The notes beneath the pieces were generated by a model that worked only from the letters and a program-made list of their open reading frames with translations, was not told the origin of the DNA and did not search any database. Below are positions 35,988 to 49,155 of a stretch of DNA of 64,000 nt, piece after piece (within the stretch, counting starts at the first letter, position 1; every line of letters begins with the position of its first letter). A program made the position numbers and the translations under genes. This DNA comes from Festucalex cinctus (Eukaryota > Chordata > Actinopteri > Syngnathiformes > Syngnathidae). The stretch lies in assembly GCF_051991245.1 (NCBI RefSeq), contig NC_135411.1, positions 66,423,767 through 66,487,766 on the forward strand, given 5' to 3'.

Positions 35988-37838
35988 TGAAATAAAGCAG
36001 TGGTATCAAATGTATGGACCGTGGTTTGGCTCAGGCCTGCAAAGGGGTTTAATGTGGCACAAGAGATAATCTTGTAAGGTACAAAAAATAATAATAATAT
36101 AATAGGTATGCCTCTGAGTTTTCACAAATCTAGGTCAAGTCAAGTCATCTTTAGTTATTTTGCGCTTGAATCATCCAATCGGAAATGCTCCATAAAAAAT
36201 GTATAGAGGGTGCGATTTATTGCAAATTGCACAAGAAATCTCTAAAAATTCATGTTAATGACAAGTCTGATGTGTGTGCAAAGTTTCACGAGTTTTCACA
36301 CATGTATAGATAAAAAAAACAAAGCAGCACTTTACTTGGCAACCAATGCATCGCTATAGCAGCAGCGTGCGACAAAATAAAAAACTTTCGATAAATTTGC
36401 ATCTTAAACATCTTAAGATGAAACACACCAAGTTTGAACACGGTCGGATGAATTTTGTAGGAGGAGTTAAAATATGACCCCTAAAAAAGGCCACAAAAAA
36501 AGTCTACAAATCCCATCATAAATCAAAATGGCGGACTTCCTGTTTGGTTTAGCACATGGTTCCAAGAGACTTTTTTGTACATCGTGGGCTCTTATGTATG
36601 CCTCTAAATTATCATAGCGCTAGGTGAAACGTACAACCGGGAATGCTTCGTTAAAGAGGAGTTTTTTAGCTCAAAATGTGATGCCCGGCCCCTACGGGAC
36701 TTCCTGTTGGGTTTAGCACATGGCACCAAGAGACTTTTTTGTACATCGTGGGCTGTTACATTTGTCTCCAAATTTTCGTAGCTCTAGCTGCTTCGTACAA
36801 CTGGGAATGCTTCATTAAGAAGTAATTTTTTCCTTTGCAAACTGTGCATGCCACGGCAACAGCGTGCGACAAAATAAAAAGCTTTCAATAACTTTTCATC
36901 TTCAACATCTTAAGATGAATCACACCAAGTTTGGAGATGATCGGATAAACTCTGTAGGAGGAGTTCGTTAAAATAAGACCCCTATGAAATGGCCCAAAAA
37001 ATGGCAACACGTTCCAAAGTAAATCAAAATGGCGGACTTCCTGTTCGGTTTAGCATATGGTTCAAAAAGAGTTTTTTGTACCTTGAGGGCTGTTACATAT
37101 GTCTTCAAATATTGGTAACTCTAGGTGAAATGTACAGCCGGGAATGCTTCATTAAGTTAGAATTTTGAAACACAAAATTTGATGCCTCGCCTCTGGCGGA
37201 CTTCCTGTTAGGGTTAGCATATGGCACCAACAGGCTTTTTTGTAGATCATAGTCTGTTACATATGTGTACCAATTTTCGTAGCTCTAGATTAAACGTACC
37301 ACCGGCAATGCTTCGTTAAGTAAGAATTTTGAAACTGTAAATTTGATGCCCCGCCACCGTCATATAGTATGTCAAAAACTTTAGATTTTTTACCATGATG
37401 TTGTCCCAGGTGTTGAGATGGTACAGCCCAAGTTTGAAGTCAATCGGGTTAACCGTGTAGGAGAAGCGGGCAAAAGTATGACCCCTGTAAATGTGCAAAA
37501 ATGGGCCAAAATTGGACATTCAAATACTCATACCTCACTTCCTGTCTATTTTAGGGTACACATATCAAAGAGGTTTTTGTTCATCTGGATGTGCTACAGG
37601 TGCCACACAATTTTCGTAGCCATAGGACAATCGTAGCGGGACAGGGATCCGTTAAACCTATGTAGGTGGCGCTACAGAGCCATTTTTCTGTTATCATGTA
37701 TGGCGACTTTAAAATATCAAATTTTTCGCCAGACCCGATCTGCGTGTAAAGTTTGGTGAGTTTTCGTTCATGTTTAGTGCCTCAAAAATGTGGTTGTTTG
37801 CGGAAAAGAATAATAACAAAGAAGAAGAAGAATAATAA

Positions 37839-40800
37839 CTAGAGCTGCGAGCAGCTATAAAGGGCCCTCGCAACCCGTGCCACGTTGGGGTATTTGCACG
37901 TCGGGGTACTGGCACGTTAGGGTACTGTTTCATAAGAAACCGTCTAAATTGTAAATGTTTTGCCATGCTTTTTGTGTTTGTTCACATTGCTATGGAATGC
38001 TTTGTCGAGGTATTCGGCTGATAGGTATGCCTCCCAATATTCACACATCTAGCTGAATCATATAAAAAAAAAATTCTTTGCAAACAATGCATCGCTACAG
38101 CAAAGGCGTGCCACGTTGGGGTACTTGCACGTCGGGGTACTGGCACGTTGGGGTACTGTCAAATAGGACAAGGACCATCTAAAATGTTTTTGACAAGCCT
38201 TGTGTGTGCAAAGTTTAATCAAAACGCAAAATATGGTGCTCAATTCCCAAAATAAATTCAAAATGGCGGACTTCCTTTTAGGTTTAGCATACGGCTACAG
38301 AATACTTTTTGTAGGTCTTAAGCTAATAGGTATGCCTCCCAGTTTTCACAAATCTAGGTCAAGTCATCTTTAGTTGTGTATCGCTTGAATCATACAATTG
38401 GAAATGCTCCATAAAAATGCATAGAGGGCGCTATTGAGCACAACGTTGGGTTACTTGCACGTCAGGGTACTGGCACGTTGGGGTACTGTTACATGGAACA
38501 AGGACCATTTAAAATGTTAGTTTTTTCCATGCCTTGTCTGTGCAAAGTTTAATGAAGAAGGCCAAAAATTATGTATAATTCCCAAAATAAAATCAAAATA
38601 GCGGACTTCCTCTTTGGTTTGGCAAATGGCTACATAATACTTTTTTGTAGGTCTAGCATAATCATACAATCGGAAATGCTTCATAAAAATGTCTAGAGGG
38701 CGCTATTTATTGCAAATTGCACAATAAATCTCTGAAAATTCATGTTCATGACAAGTCTGATGTGTTTGCAAAGTTTCATGAGTTTTCATGTGTATATATA
38801 AAAAAAAAAAAAGCAGCACTTGACAACTGTTACATGGAACAAGGACCATTTAAAATGTTAGTTTTTTTCCATGCCTTGTCTGTGCAAAGTTGAATGAAAA
38901 AGGCCAAAAATGATGTATAATTCCCAAAATAAAATCAAAATAGCGGACTTCCTCTTTGGTTTGGCAAATGGCTACATAATACTTTTTTGTAGGTCTAGCA
39001 TAATCATACAATCGGAAATGCTTCATAAAAAGGTCTAGAGGGCGCTATTTATTGCAAATTGCACAATAAATCTCTGAAAATTCATGTTCATGACAAGTCT
39101 GATGTGTTTGCAAAGTTCCATGAGTTTTCATGTGTATAAAAAAAAAAAAGCAGCACTTGACAAACAATGCATTGCTATGGCAACAGCGTGTTACAAAATA
39201 AAAAACTTTCGATTACTTAGCATCTTAAACATCTTAAGATGAAACACACCAAGTTTGAAGACAGTCGGATAAATTTTGTAGGAGGGGTTCGTTAAAATAT
39301 GACCCCTGAAAGTTTTTCCTTGCCCGGTTGGAGGGTTAGATCAGGGGATGTCGCAACTTGTTTGTGGTTAAGTGCTACAGAAGTAAATGTGTCTTAACAA
39401 CCTCATGATTGAATGTGTTTTCAATTCTCTAGGATGTGATTGGATTGTATCAATTAAATGTTCTTATAATTGATTCAGTGAGTAGTAAAAATAGTGTGTC
39501 AAGTATAATGACATGAAATATAAGGAATACAAAAAACAAAACAAGAACCCTCTAAATTACACATTTTGTTCCAGGCTTTATGTGCGTGCATAGTTTGAGT
39601 ATACACCTAGGTTTAGGCCAGGAGTGTTCAAACCTTTTGCAAAGAGGGCCGGGTATGGTAAGGTGAAAATGTGTGGGGCCAAATCAACCATTTAGTTTAG
39701 CCTGACATAATTTTTTTACATGCATATGTAAATATATATATGTGGACAAATGTGTACATATGTCTACAAATTTTTGTAGCTCGAGCTGCTTCGTCCAACT
39801 GGGAACGCTGCATTAAGAAGGATTTTTTTTTCCTTTGCCAACAGTGCATGCCACGACAACAGCGTGCGACGAAATAAAAAGCTTTCAATAACTTTTCATC
39901 GTCAACATCTTAAGATGAATCACACCAAGTTTGAAGATGATCGGATAAACTCTGTAGGAGGAGTTCGTTAAAATAAGACCCCTATGAAATGGCCAAAAAA
40001 ATGGCAACATGTTCCAAAGTAAATCAAAATGGCAGACTTCCTGTTAGGTTTAGCATATGGTTCAAAAAGAGTTTTTTGTACCTCGAGGGCTGTTACATAT
40101 GTCTTCAAATTTTGGTCACTCTAGGTGAAACGTACAGCCGGAAATGCTTCATTAAGTAAAAATTTTGAAATGCAAAATTTGATGCCCTGCCTCTGGCGGA
40201 CTTCCTGTTAGGTTTAGCATATGGCACCAACAGGCTTTTTTGTAGATCATAGTCTGTTACATATGTGTACCAATTTTCGTAGCTCTAGATTAAACGTATA
40301 ACCGGCAATACTTCAGATGAAACATGCCAAAGAATGAAGACAATCTGATAAGTTTTGTAGAAAATATGAGGCCCATAAAAAGCCCCCAAAAAATGGCTAC
40401 AAATAGCAAAGTAAATCAAAATGCCGGACTTCCTGTTTGGCTTAGCATATGGTTCTAAAAGACTTTTTTGTACATCGTGGGCTCTTATGTATGCCTCCAA
40501 ATTATCATAGCGCTAGGTGAAAGGTACAACCGGGAATGCTTCGTTAAAGAGGAGTTTTTTAGCTCAAAAAGTGATGCCCGGCCCTTGCGGGACTTCCTGT
40601 TGGGTTTAGCACAAAGCAGCAAGAGACTTTTTTGTACATCGTGGGCTGTTACATATGTCTACAAATTTTCGTAGCTCTAGCTGCTTCGTACAACTGAGAA
40701 TTCTTCATTAAGAAGAATTTTTTGCCTTTGCAAACAAGTGCATGCCACGACAACAGCGTGCAGCGAAATAAAAAGCTTTCAATAACTTTTCATCTTCAAC

Positions 40801-41729
40801 ATCTTAAGATGAATCACACCAAGTTTGAAGATGATCGGATAAACTCTGTAAGAGGAGTTCGTTAAAATAGGACCCCTATGAAATGGCCAAAAAAATGGGA
40901 ACACGTTCCAAAGTAAATCAAAATGGTGGACTTTCTGTTAGGTTTAGCATATGGTTCAAAAAGAGTTTTTTGTACCTTGAGGGCTGTTACATATGTCTTT
41001 AAATTTTGGTAACTCTAGGTGAAACGTACAGCCGGGAATGCTTCATTAAGTAAGAATTTTGAAACTCAAAATTTGATGCCCCGCCTCTGGCGGACTTCCT
41101 GTTGGGTTTAGCATATGGCACCAACAGACTTTTTTGTAGGTCATAGTCTGTTACATATGTGTACCAATTTTCGTAGCTCTAGGTTAAACATACAACCGGC
41201 AATACTACGTTTAGTAAGAGTTTTGAAACTCTAAATTTGATGCCCCACCGCCGTCATATAGTATGTCGAAAACTTTAGATTTTGTACCATGGTGTTGTCC
41301 CAGGTCTTGAGATGGTACATCCCAAGTTTGAAGTCAATTGGATTAACCGTGTAGGAGAAGCAGGCAAAAGTATGACCCCTGTAAATGTGCAAAAATTGGC
41401 CAAAATTGGACATTTAAATACTCATATCTCACTTCCTGTCTATTTTAGGGTACACACATCAAAGAGGTTTTTGTTCATCTGGATGTGCTACAGGTGCCAC
41501 ACAATTTTCATAGCCGTCGGACAATCGTAGCGGGCCAGGGATCTGTTTAACCTATGTAGGTGGCGCTATGGAGCCATTTTTCTGTTATCACCTATGGCGA
41601 CTTTAAAATATCAAATTTTTCGCCAGGCCTGACGTGTGTGTAAAGTTTGGTGAGTTTTCGTTCACGTTTAGTGTCTCAAAAATGTGATTGTTTGCGGAAA
41701 AGAATAATAACAAATAAAAAGAAGAAGAA
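37839..41729 (+). repeat. Array unit U6 (type C)
   Basis: 3.89 kb, matching U4 almost base for base, including the foreign fragment (39311-39752). Differences are mainly poly-A lengths and rare substitutions. Confidence 0.9.
39311..39752. repeat. Foreign fragment, U6 copy
   Basis: Same fragment and same junctions as in U4. Confidence 0.8.
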
Positions 41730-44642
41730 CTAGAGCTGCGAGCAGCTATAAAGGGCCCTCGCAGCCCGGGCCACGTTGGGGTACTTGCACATTGGGGTAC
41801 TGGCACATTGGAAGCAGAATTTTTTTGAAAATGGCATGATAAACATGTGGATTTTTTTTTTTTTTGCCAGGTGTGATGAGTGTGTCAAGCTCAATGGGTT
41901 GTGGTGATTGTTAAGATCTGCAAAAATCAGCGTCTTTTTTTATTTTTAGGCAATGAGTTGCCCTGATTGGTATTTTTCGTAAAAGTATATATACACACAC
42001 ATCATTGCTCGTACTCATTGCACAATGTTGCTTTTATTGTCCATAGAGGCGATCAAAGAAAATGAAACTAAATTAAAAAAGTACATATGTTTGGATCGGT
42101 CTGATGCCAGTGAACACATTGAGTGGTGGAAAGTAAAAGAATATTCATAAATGACTTAGTTATCAAACTTACGAGTTTACAATTTTTGCAAAAATACCGT
42201 AAGTGAGGCATTTTTTTTTTTTTATGCCTTAAGGACTAGGTGGCGCTGTATTTATAACTGAATTTTGTCATAGAGATACCTTCAGGCCTTGACTATAAAT
42301 ATACATTTCAAGTATGGGATTTTTTGGAGCATGTACCTGGGAGTTATTAAGCATAGCCTTCATTCACGATATTGCTTTTAATGTCCATAGAGGCTATCAA
42401 AAATACATAAAACTAAATAACAAAAATATGTATGTTTGTTTAGGTCTGATGCCAGTGAACATTTTGAGTGGTGGAAAGTAAAAGAATATTCATAAATGAC
42501 TTCATGATCACACTGAGAATGAGTTTACAATTTTTGTAAAAATACCGTAAGTGGGGTATTTTTTTTTCATGCCTCAAGGGCTAGGTGGCGCTGTATTTCT
42601 AACTGAATGTTGTCATCGAGATACCTTCAGGCCTTGATTATAAGCATACATGTCAAGTGTGGGATTTTTTTTTGGAGCATGTACCGTGGAGTTATTATGC
42701 ATATCCTTCATTCACGATATTGCTTTTAATGTCCACAGAGGCTATCAAAAATAAATAAAAATATATATATGTTTGGATAAGTCTGATGCCAGTGAACATT
42801 TTGAGTGGTGGAAACTAAAAGAATATTCATAAATGACTTCGTTATCACACTTAGAATGAGTTTACATTTTTTGTACAAAATACCGTATGTGGGGTATTTT
42901 TTTTATGCCTCAAAGGCTAGGTGACGCTGCATATATAACTGAATGTTGTCATAGAGATAGCTTCAGGCCTTGACGATAAACATATATGTCAAGTTTGGGA
43001 TTTTTTGGAGCATGTACCGGGGAGTTATTAAACATATCCTTTTTCAGTGCGAAACACAAATTTTGATGCCCCGCCTTCATCATATAGTATTTCGAAAGGT
43101 CAAGATTTTTCCCCCTGTCGTTGGCTCAGGTCTTGACATGGTCCAGGTCAAGTCTTAACTCAGTCAGATGAAACGTGTAGGAGAAGTGGGCAAAAGTCTG
43201 CCCCCTGTGAATGTGAAAAAATTGTCAAAAATGGGACATTCAAAAATTCGTAGCTCACTTCCTGTTCATTTTAGCATATGGGTCCATTAGACTTTTTTGT
43301 AGGTCTTGGGCTCCCTCATACACCTAAAAATATTCGTCGTTCTTGCTTAAACGTACAACCGGGGCTGCTTCGTTAAAAACTTCTAGGGGGCGCTATTGAG
43401 TCATTTTTGTAAAAATAGCACAATCAACAATAAAATATTGCTCATTTTACCAGGCCAGATGTGTGTGCCAAGTTTCATGAGTTTCTGTGCATGTTTAGAC
43501 CCTCAAAACTGGCGTTATTTTCTTGGCGAACAGCGCTTAGCCACACCCACAGCAATTCGCGAAAACTCACAAACTTCGTGTTGTGACATCATGAAGGCCG
43601 AAACCCTCATCTGAGCAAATATGAGGTAGGTCCAGTTAACATGGTTGGAGAAAAACATTGAAGAAAAATCGTAAGAAAAAAAATTGCCACTAGGTGGCGC
43701 TATCAGTAAGATGAAATATAAGTTTGTAGATGTCTTTAGGGCTGGACTCTCATCAATTGTGTACAATTTTGAGAAGATAGCATCATCTCGGTCAAGTTAA
43801 TGCAGCTTTTATTTTCACGAAAAATCTTCAGACTTTGCGTCACCGTAGCGGCCACGCCCTTTGGCGCAAAGTTACAATATTCGGTGTGGGGCATGATCAA
43901 CATCTTAAGGCTTTTCTGACCAATTTTCAAATGGATCCCTTCTACAAGCTCAGCACAGTAGCTAAAAACGTAAAGTATGACATTTATTGTAACCACTAGG
44001 TGGCGCTATATGTATAACTGAATTTTATCATATAGATGTTTTCAGGCCGTGACTATTATGTTGCCTGAGAAGTTTGAGATTTTTTGGAGCTTGAACATGG
44101 GAGTTATTAAGCATTTGCTCTTTCTGGACAAATGAAATTTTAAAGGCAATATTTGATGCCCCGCCCCCGTCATATAGTATTTCAAAAAGGCAAGATGTTT
44201 TGCCCAGTTGTTCTCTCAGGTCTTGTGATGATAAATGCCAAGTTTGAAGTCAATTGGATGAAAAATGTTTGCAAAGGGGGAAAAAGCATGACCACAGTGA
44301 ATGTGCCAAAATAGGCCAAAATTGGACATTAAAAAATTCATAGCTCACTTCCTGTACATTTTAACTACATGGTCCCAATAGACTTTTTTGTGCGTCTCGG
44401 GGTGCTACACGTGCCTGCCAATTTTTGTTGCTCTAGCTCAAACGTGCCGGGCTTGGTTTTTATTTTTCTACGCTAGGGGGCGCTATCGAGTCGCATTGTT
44501 ATGACGACTTAATAATATCAAATTTTTCGCCGGGCCTGAGGAGTGTGCAAAGTTCGGTGAGTTTTCGTGAATGTTTAGGTACCCAAAATCGCGATCGTTT
44601 GCGGAGAATAAAGAAGAAGAAGAAGAAGAAGAAGAAGAATAA
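41730..44642 (+). repeat. Array unit U7 (type A, extended)
   Basis: Counterpart of U1 but 2.91 kb long. It has three GCCAGTGAAC-type submodules (about 42107, 42447 and 42787) where U1 has two and U0 one. Followed by a B unit, as U1 is. Confidence 0.9.
43684..43702 (+). promoter_or_regulatory. CTCF-core-like motif (U7)
   Basis: Same 19-bp site as in U0 and U1, with related copies at 43384, 43993 and 44471. Confidence 0.4.
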
Positions 44643-47253
44643 CTAGAGCTGCGAGCAGCTATAAAGGGCCCTCGCAACCTGGGTCACGTTGGGGTACTTG
44701 CACGTCGGGGTACTGGCACGTTGGGGTACTATCAAATCGGACAAGGACCATCTAAAATGTTTTTGACAAGCTTTGTGAGTGCAAAAGGCCAAAGATGGTG
44801 TGCAATTCCCAAAATAAATTCAAAATGGCGGACTTCCTTTTAGGTTTAGCATACGGCTACAGAATACTTTTTGTAGGTCTTAAGCTAATAGGTATGCCTC
44901 CCAGTTTTCACAAATCTAGGTCAAGTCATCTTTAGTTGTGTATCGCTTGAATCATACAATTGGAAATGCTCCATAAAAATGCATAGAGGGCGCTATTGAG
45001 CACAACGTTGGGTTACTTGCACGTCAGGGTACTGGCACGTTGGGGTACTGTTACATGGAACAAGGACCATTTAAAATGTTAGTTTTTTCCATGCCTTGTC
45101 TGTGCAAAGTTTAATGAAAGAGGCCAAAAATGATGTATAATTCCCAAAATAAAATCAAAATAGCGGACTTCCTCTTTGGTTTGGCAAATGGCTACATAAT
45201 ACTTTTTTGTAGGTATTAGGCTGATAGGGGTCTGTCCTAATTTTCACAAATCTAGCAGAATCATACAATCGGAAATACTTCATAAAAATGTCTAGAGGGC
45301 GCTATTTATTGCAAATTGCACAATAAATCTCTAAAAATTCATGTTCATGACAAGTCTGATGTGTTTGCAAAGTTTCATGAGTTTTCACACATGTATAGAT
45401 AAAAAAACAAAGCAGCACTTTACTTGGCAAACAATGCATCGCTATAGCAGCAGCGTGCGACAAAATAAAAAACTTTCGATAACTTTGCATCTTAAACATC
45501 TTAAGATGAAACACACCAAGTTTGAAGACGGTCGGATGAACTTTGTACGAGGAGTTCGTTAAAATATGACCCCTGAAAAAGGCCACAAAAAATGGCAACA
45601 AATCCCATCGTAAATCAAAATGGCAGACTTCCTGTTTGGTTTAGCACATGGTTCCAAGAGACTTTTTTGTACATCGTGGGCTCTTATGTATGCCTGCAAA
45701 TTATCATCGCGCTAGGTGAAACGTACAACCGGGAATGCTTCGTTAAAGAGGAGTTTTCTAGCTCAAAATGTGATGCCCGGCCCCTGGGGGACTTCCTGTT
45801 GGGTTTAGCACATGGCACCAAGAGACTTTTTTGTACATTGTGGGCTGTTACATATGTCTACAAATTTTTGTAGCTCTAGCTACTTCGTACAACTGGGAAT
45901 GCTTCATTAAGAAGGATTTTTTTCCTTTGCAAAAAGTGCATGCCACGACAACAGCGTGCGACGAAATAAAGAGCTTTCAATAACTTTTCATCCTCAACAT
46001 CTTAAGATGAGTCACACCAAGTTTGAAGATGATCGGATAAATTCTGTAGGAGGAGTTCGTTAAAATAAGACCCCTACGAAATGGCCCAAAAAATGGCAAC
46101 ACATTCCAAAGTAAATCAAAATGGCGGACGTCCTGTTAGGTTTAGCATATGGTTCAAAAAGAGTTTTTTGTACCTCGAGGGCTGTTATATACCTCTACAA
46201 ATTTTGGTAACTCTAGGTGAAACGTACAGCCGGGTATGCTTTGTTAAAGAGGAGTTTTTTAGCTCAAAATGTGATGCCCGGCCCCTGGGGGACTTCCTGT
46301 TGGGTTTAGCACAGGGCACCAAGAGACTTTTTTTGTACATCTTGGGCTGTTACATATGTCTACAAATTTTCGTAGCTCTCGCTGTTTCGTACAAATGGGA
46401 ATGCTTCTTTAAGGATATTTTTTTTCCTTTGCAAACAGTGCATGCCATGACAACAGCGTGCGACGAAATACAAAGCTTTCAATAACTTTTCATCTTCAAC
46501 ATCTTAAGATGAATCACACCAAGTTTGAAGATGATCGGATAAACACTGTAGGAGGAGTTCGTTAAAATAAGACCCCAATGAAATGGCCAAAAAAATGGCA
46601 ACACGTTCCAAAATAAATCAAAATGGCGGACTTCTTGTGAAGTTTAGCATATGGTTCAAAAAGAGTTTTTTGTAGGTCATAGCCTGTTACATATGTGTAC
46701 CAATTTTCGTAGCTCTAGATTAAACGTACAACCGGCAATGCTTCGTGAAGTAAGAATTTTTAAACTCTAAATTTGATGCGTCGCCGCCGTCATATAGTAT
46801 ATCAAAAACTTTAGATTTTTTACAATGATGTTGTCCCAGGTGTTGAGATGGTCCATCCCAAGTTTGAAGTCAATCGGGTTAACCGTGTAGGAGAAGCGGG
46901 CAAAAGTATGACCCCTGTAAATGTGCAAAACTGGGCCAAAATTGGACATTCAGATGATCATACCTCACTTTCTGTCTATTTTAGGGTACACACATCAAAG
47001 AGGTTTTTGTTCATCTGGATGTGCTACGGGTGCCACACAATTTTCGTCGCCATAGGACAATCGTAGCGGGACAGGGATCCGTTTAACCTATGTAGGTGGC
47101 GCTATGGAGCCATTTTTCTGTTATCATGTATGGCGACTTTAAAATATCAAATTTTTCGCCAGGCCTGATGTGCGTGTAAAGTTTGGTGAGTTTTCGTTCA
47201 CGTTTAGCGTCTCAAAAATGCGATTGTTTGCGGAAAAGAATAATAACAAAGAA
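44643..47253 (+). repeat. Array unit U8 (type B)
   Basis: 2.61 kb. Matches U2 more closely than U3 at distinguishing sites. An extra T near 46326 changes the incidental reading frame and gives a 134-codon open frame that other copies lack. Confidence 0.9.
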
Positions 47254-48722
47254 CTAGAGCTGCGAGCAGCTATAAAGGGCCCTCGCAACCCGTGCCACGT
47301 TGGGGTATTTGCACGTCGGGGTACTCGCACGTTAGGGTACTGTTTCATAAGAAACCGTCTAAATTGTAAATGTTTTGCCATGCTTTTTGTGTTTGTTCAC
47401 ATTGCTATGGAATGCTTTGTCGAGGTATTCGGCTGATAGGTATGCCTCCCAATATTCACACATCTAGCTGAATCATATAAAAAAAAAAATTCTTTGCAAA
47501 CAATGCATCGCTACAGCAAAGGCGTGCCACGTTGGGGTACTTGCACGTCGGGGTACTGGCACGTTGGGGTACTGTCAAATAGGACAAGGACCATCTAAAA
47601 TGTTTTTGACAAGCCTTGTGTGTGCAAAGTTTAATCAAAACGCAAAATATGGTGCGCAATTCCCAAAATAAATTTAAAATGCCGGACTTCCTTTTAGGTT
47701 TAGCATACGGCTACAGAATACTTTTTGTAGGTCTTAAGCTAATAGGTATGCCTCCCAGTTTTCACAAATCTAGGTCAAGTCATCTTTAGTTGTGTATCGC
47801 TTGAATCATACAATTGGAAATGCTCCATAAAAATGCATAGAGGGCGCTATTGAGCACAACGTTTGGTTACTTGCACGTCAGGGTACTGGCACGTTGGGGT
47901 ACTGTTACATGGAAAGAGGACCATTTAAAATGTTAGTTTTTTCCATGCCTTGTCTGTGCAAAGTTTAATGAAGAAGGCCAAAAATTATGTATAATTCCCA
48001 AAATAAAATCAAAATAGCGGACTTCCTCTTTGGTTTGGCAAATGGCTACATAATACTTTTTTGTAGGTCTAGCATAATCATACAATCGGAAATGCTTCAT
48101 AAAAATGTCTAGAGGGCGCTATTTATTGCAAATTGCACAATAAATCTCTGAAAATTCATGTTCATGACAAGTCTGATGTGTTTGCAAAGTTTCATGAGTT
48201 TTCATGTGTATATAAAAAAAAAAAAGCAGCACTTGACAACTGTTACATGGAACAAGGACCATTTAAAATGTTATTTTTTTCCATGCCTTGTCTGTGCAAA
48301 GTTGAATGAAAAAGGCCAAAAATGATGTATAATTCCCAAAATAAAATCAAAATAGCGGACTTCCTCTTTGGTTTGGCAAATGGCTACATAATACTTTTTT
48401 GTAGGTCTAGCATAATCATACAATCGGAAATGCTTCATAAAAAGGTCTAGAGGGCGCTATTTATTGCAAATTGCACAATAAATCTCTGAAAATTCATGTT
48501 CATGACAAGTCTGATGTGTTTGCAAAGTTCCATGAGTTTTCATGTGTATAAAAAAAAAAAAGCAGCACTTGACAAACAATGCATTGCTATGGCAACAGCG
48601 TGTTACAAAATAAAAAACTTTCGATTACTTTGCATCTTAAACATCTTAAGATGAAACACACCAAGTTTGAAGACAGTCGGATAAATTTTGTAGGAGGGGT
48701 TCGTTAAAATATGACCCCTGAA

Positions 48723-49155
48723 AGTTTTTCCTTGCCCGGTTGGAGGGTTAGATCAGGGGATGTCGCAACTTGTTTGTGGTTAAGTGCTACAGAAGTAAAT
48801 GTGTCTTAACAACCTCATGATTGAATGTGTTTTCAATTCTCTAGGATGTGATTGGATTGTATCAATTAAATGTTCTTATAACTGATTCAGTGAGTAGTAA
48901 AAATAGTGTGTCAAGTATAATGACATGGAATACAAAAACAAAACAAGAACCCTCTAAATTACACATTTTGTTCCAGGCTTTATGTGCGTGCATAGTTTGA
49001 GTATACACCTAGGTTTAGGCCAGGAGTGTTCAAACCTTTTGCAAAGAGGGCCGGGTATGGTAAGGTGAAAATATGTGCGGCCTAATCAACCATTTAGTTT
49101 AGCCTGACATAATTTTTTTACATGCATATGTAAATATATATATGTGGACAAATGT
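48723..49155. repeat. Foreign fragment, U9 copy
   Basis: Same fragment, with a small deletion near 48925-48940 (GAAATATAAG missing). Confidence 0.8.

Larger units (their letters stand above)
34450..36095. other. Non-array island inside U5
   Basis: About 1.65 kb with no resemblance to array submodules, between a diverged submodule and the return of array sequence at AATAGGTATGCCTC. It holds a 220-bp MITE and three minus-strand exon-like frames. The right border lies in an AAT-rich stretch (36090-36101). Confidence 0.7.
34025..37838 (+). repeat. Array unit U5 (type D, with non-array island)
   Basis: Array 5' end and a diverged submodule run to about 34450. A non-array island follows to about 36095, then C/E-like submodules to the end. 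It separates the near-identical units U4 and U6. Confidence 0.85.
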
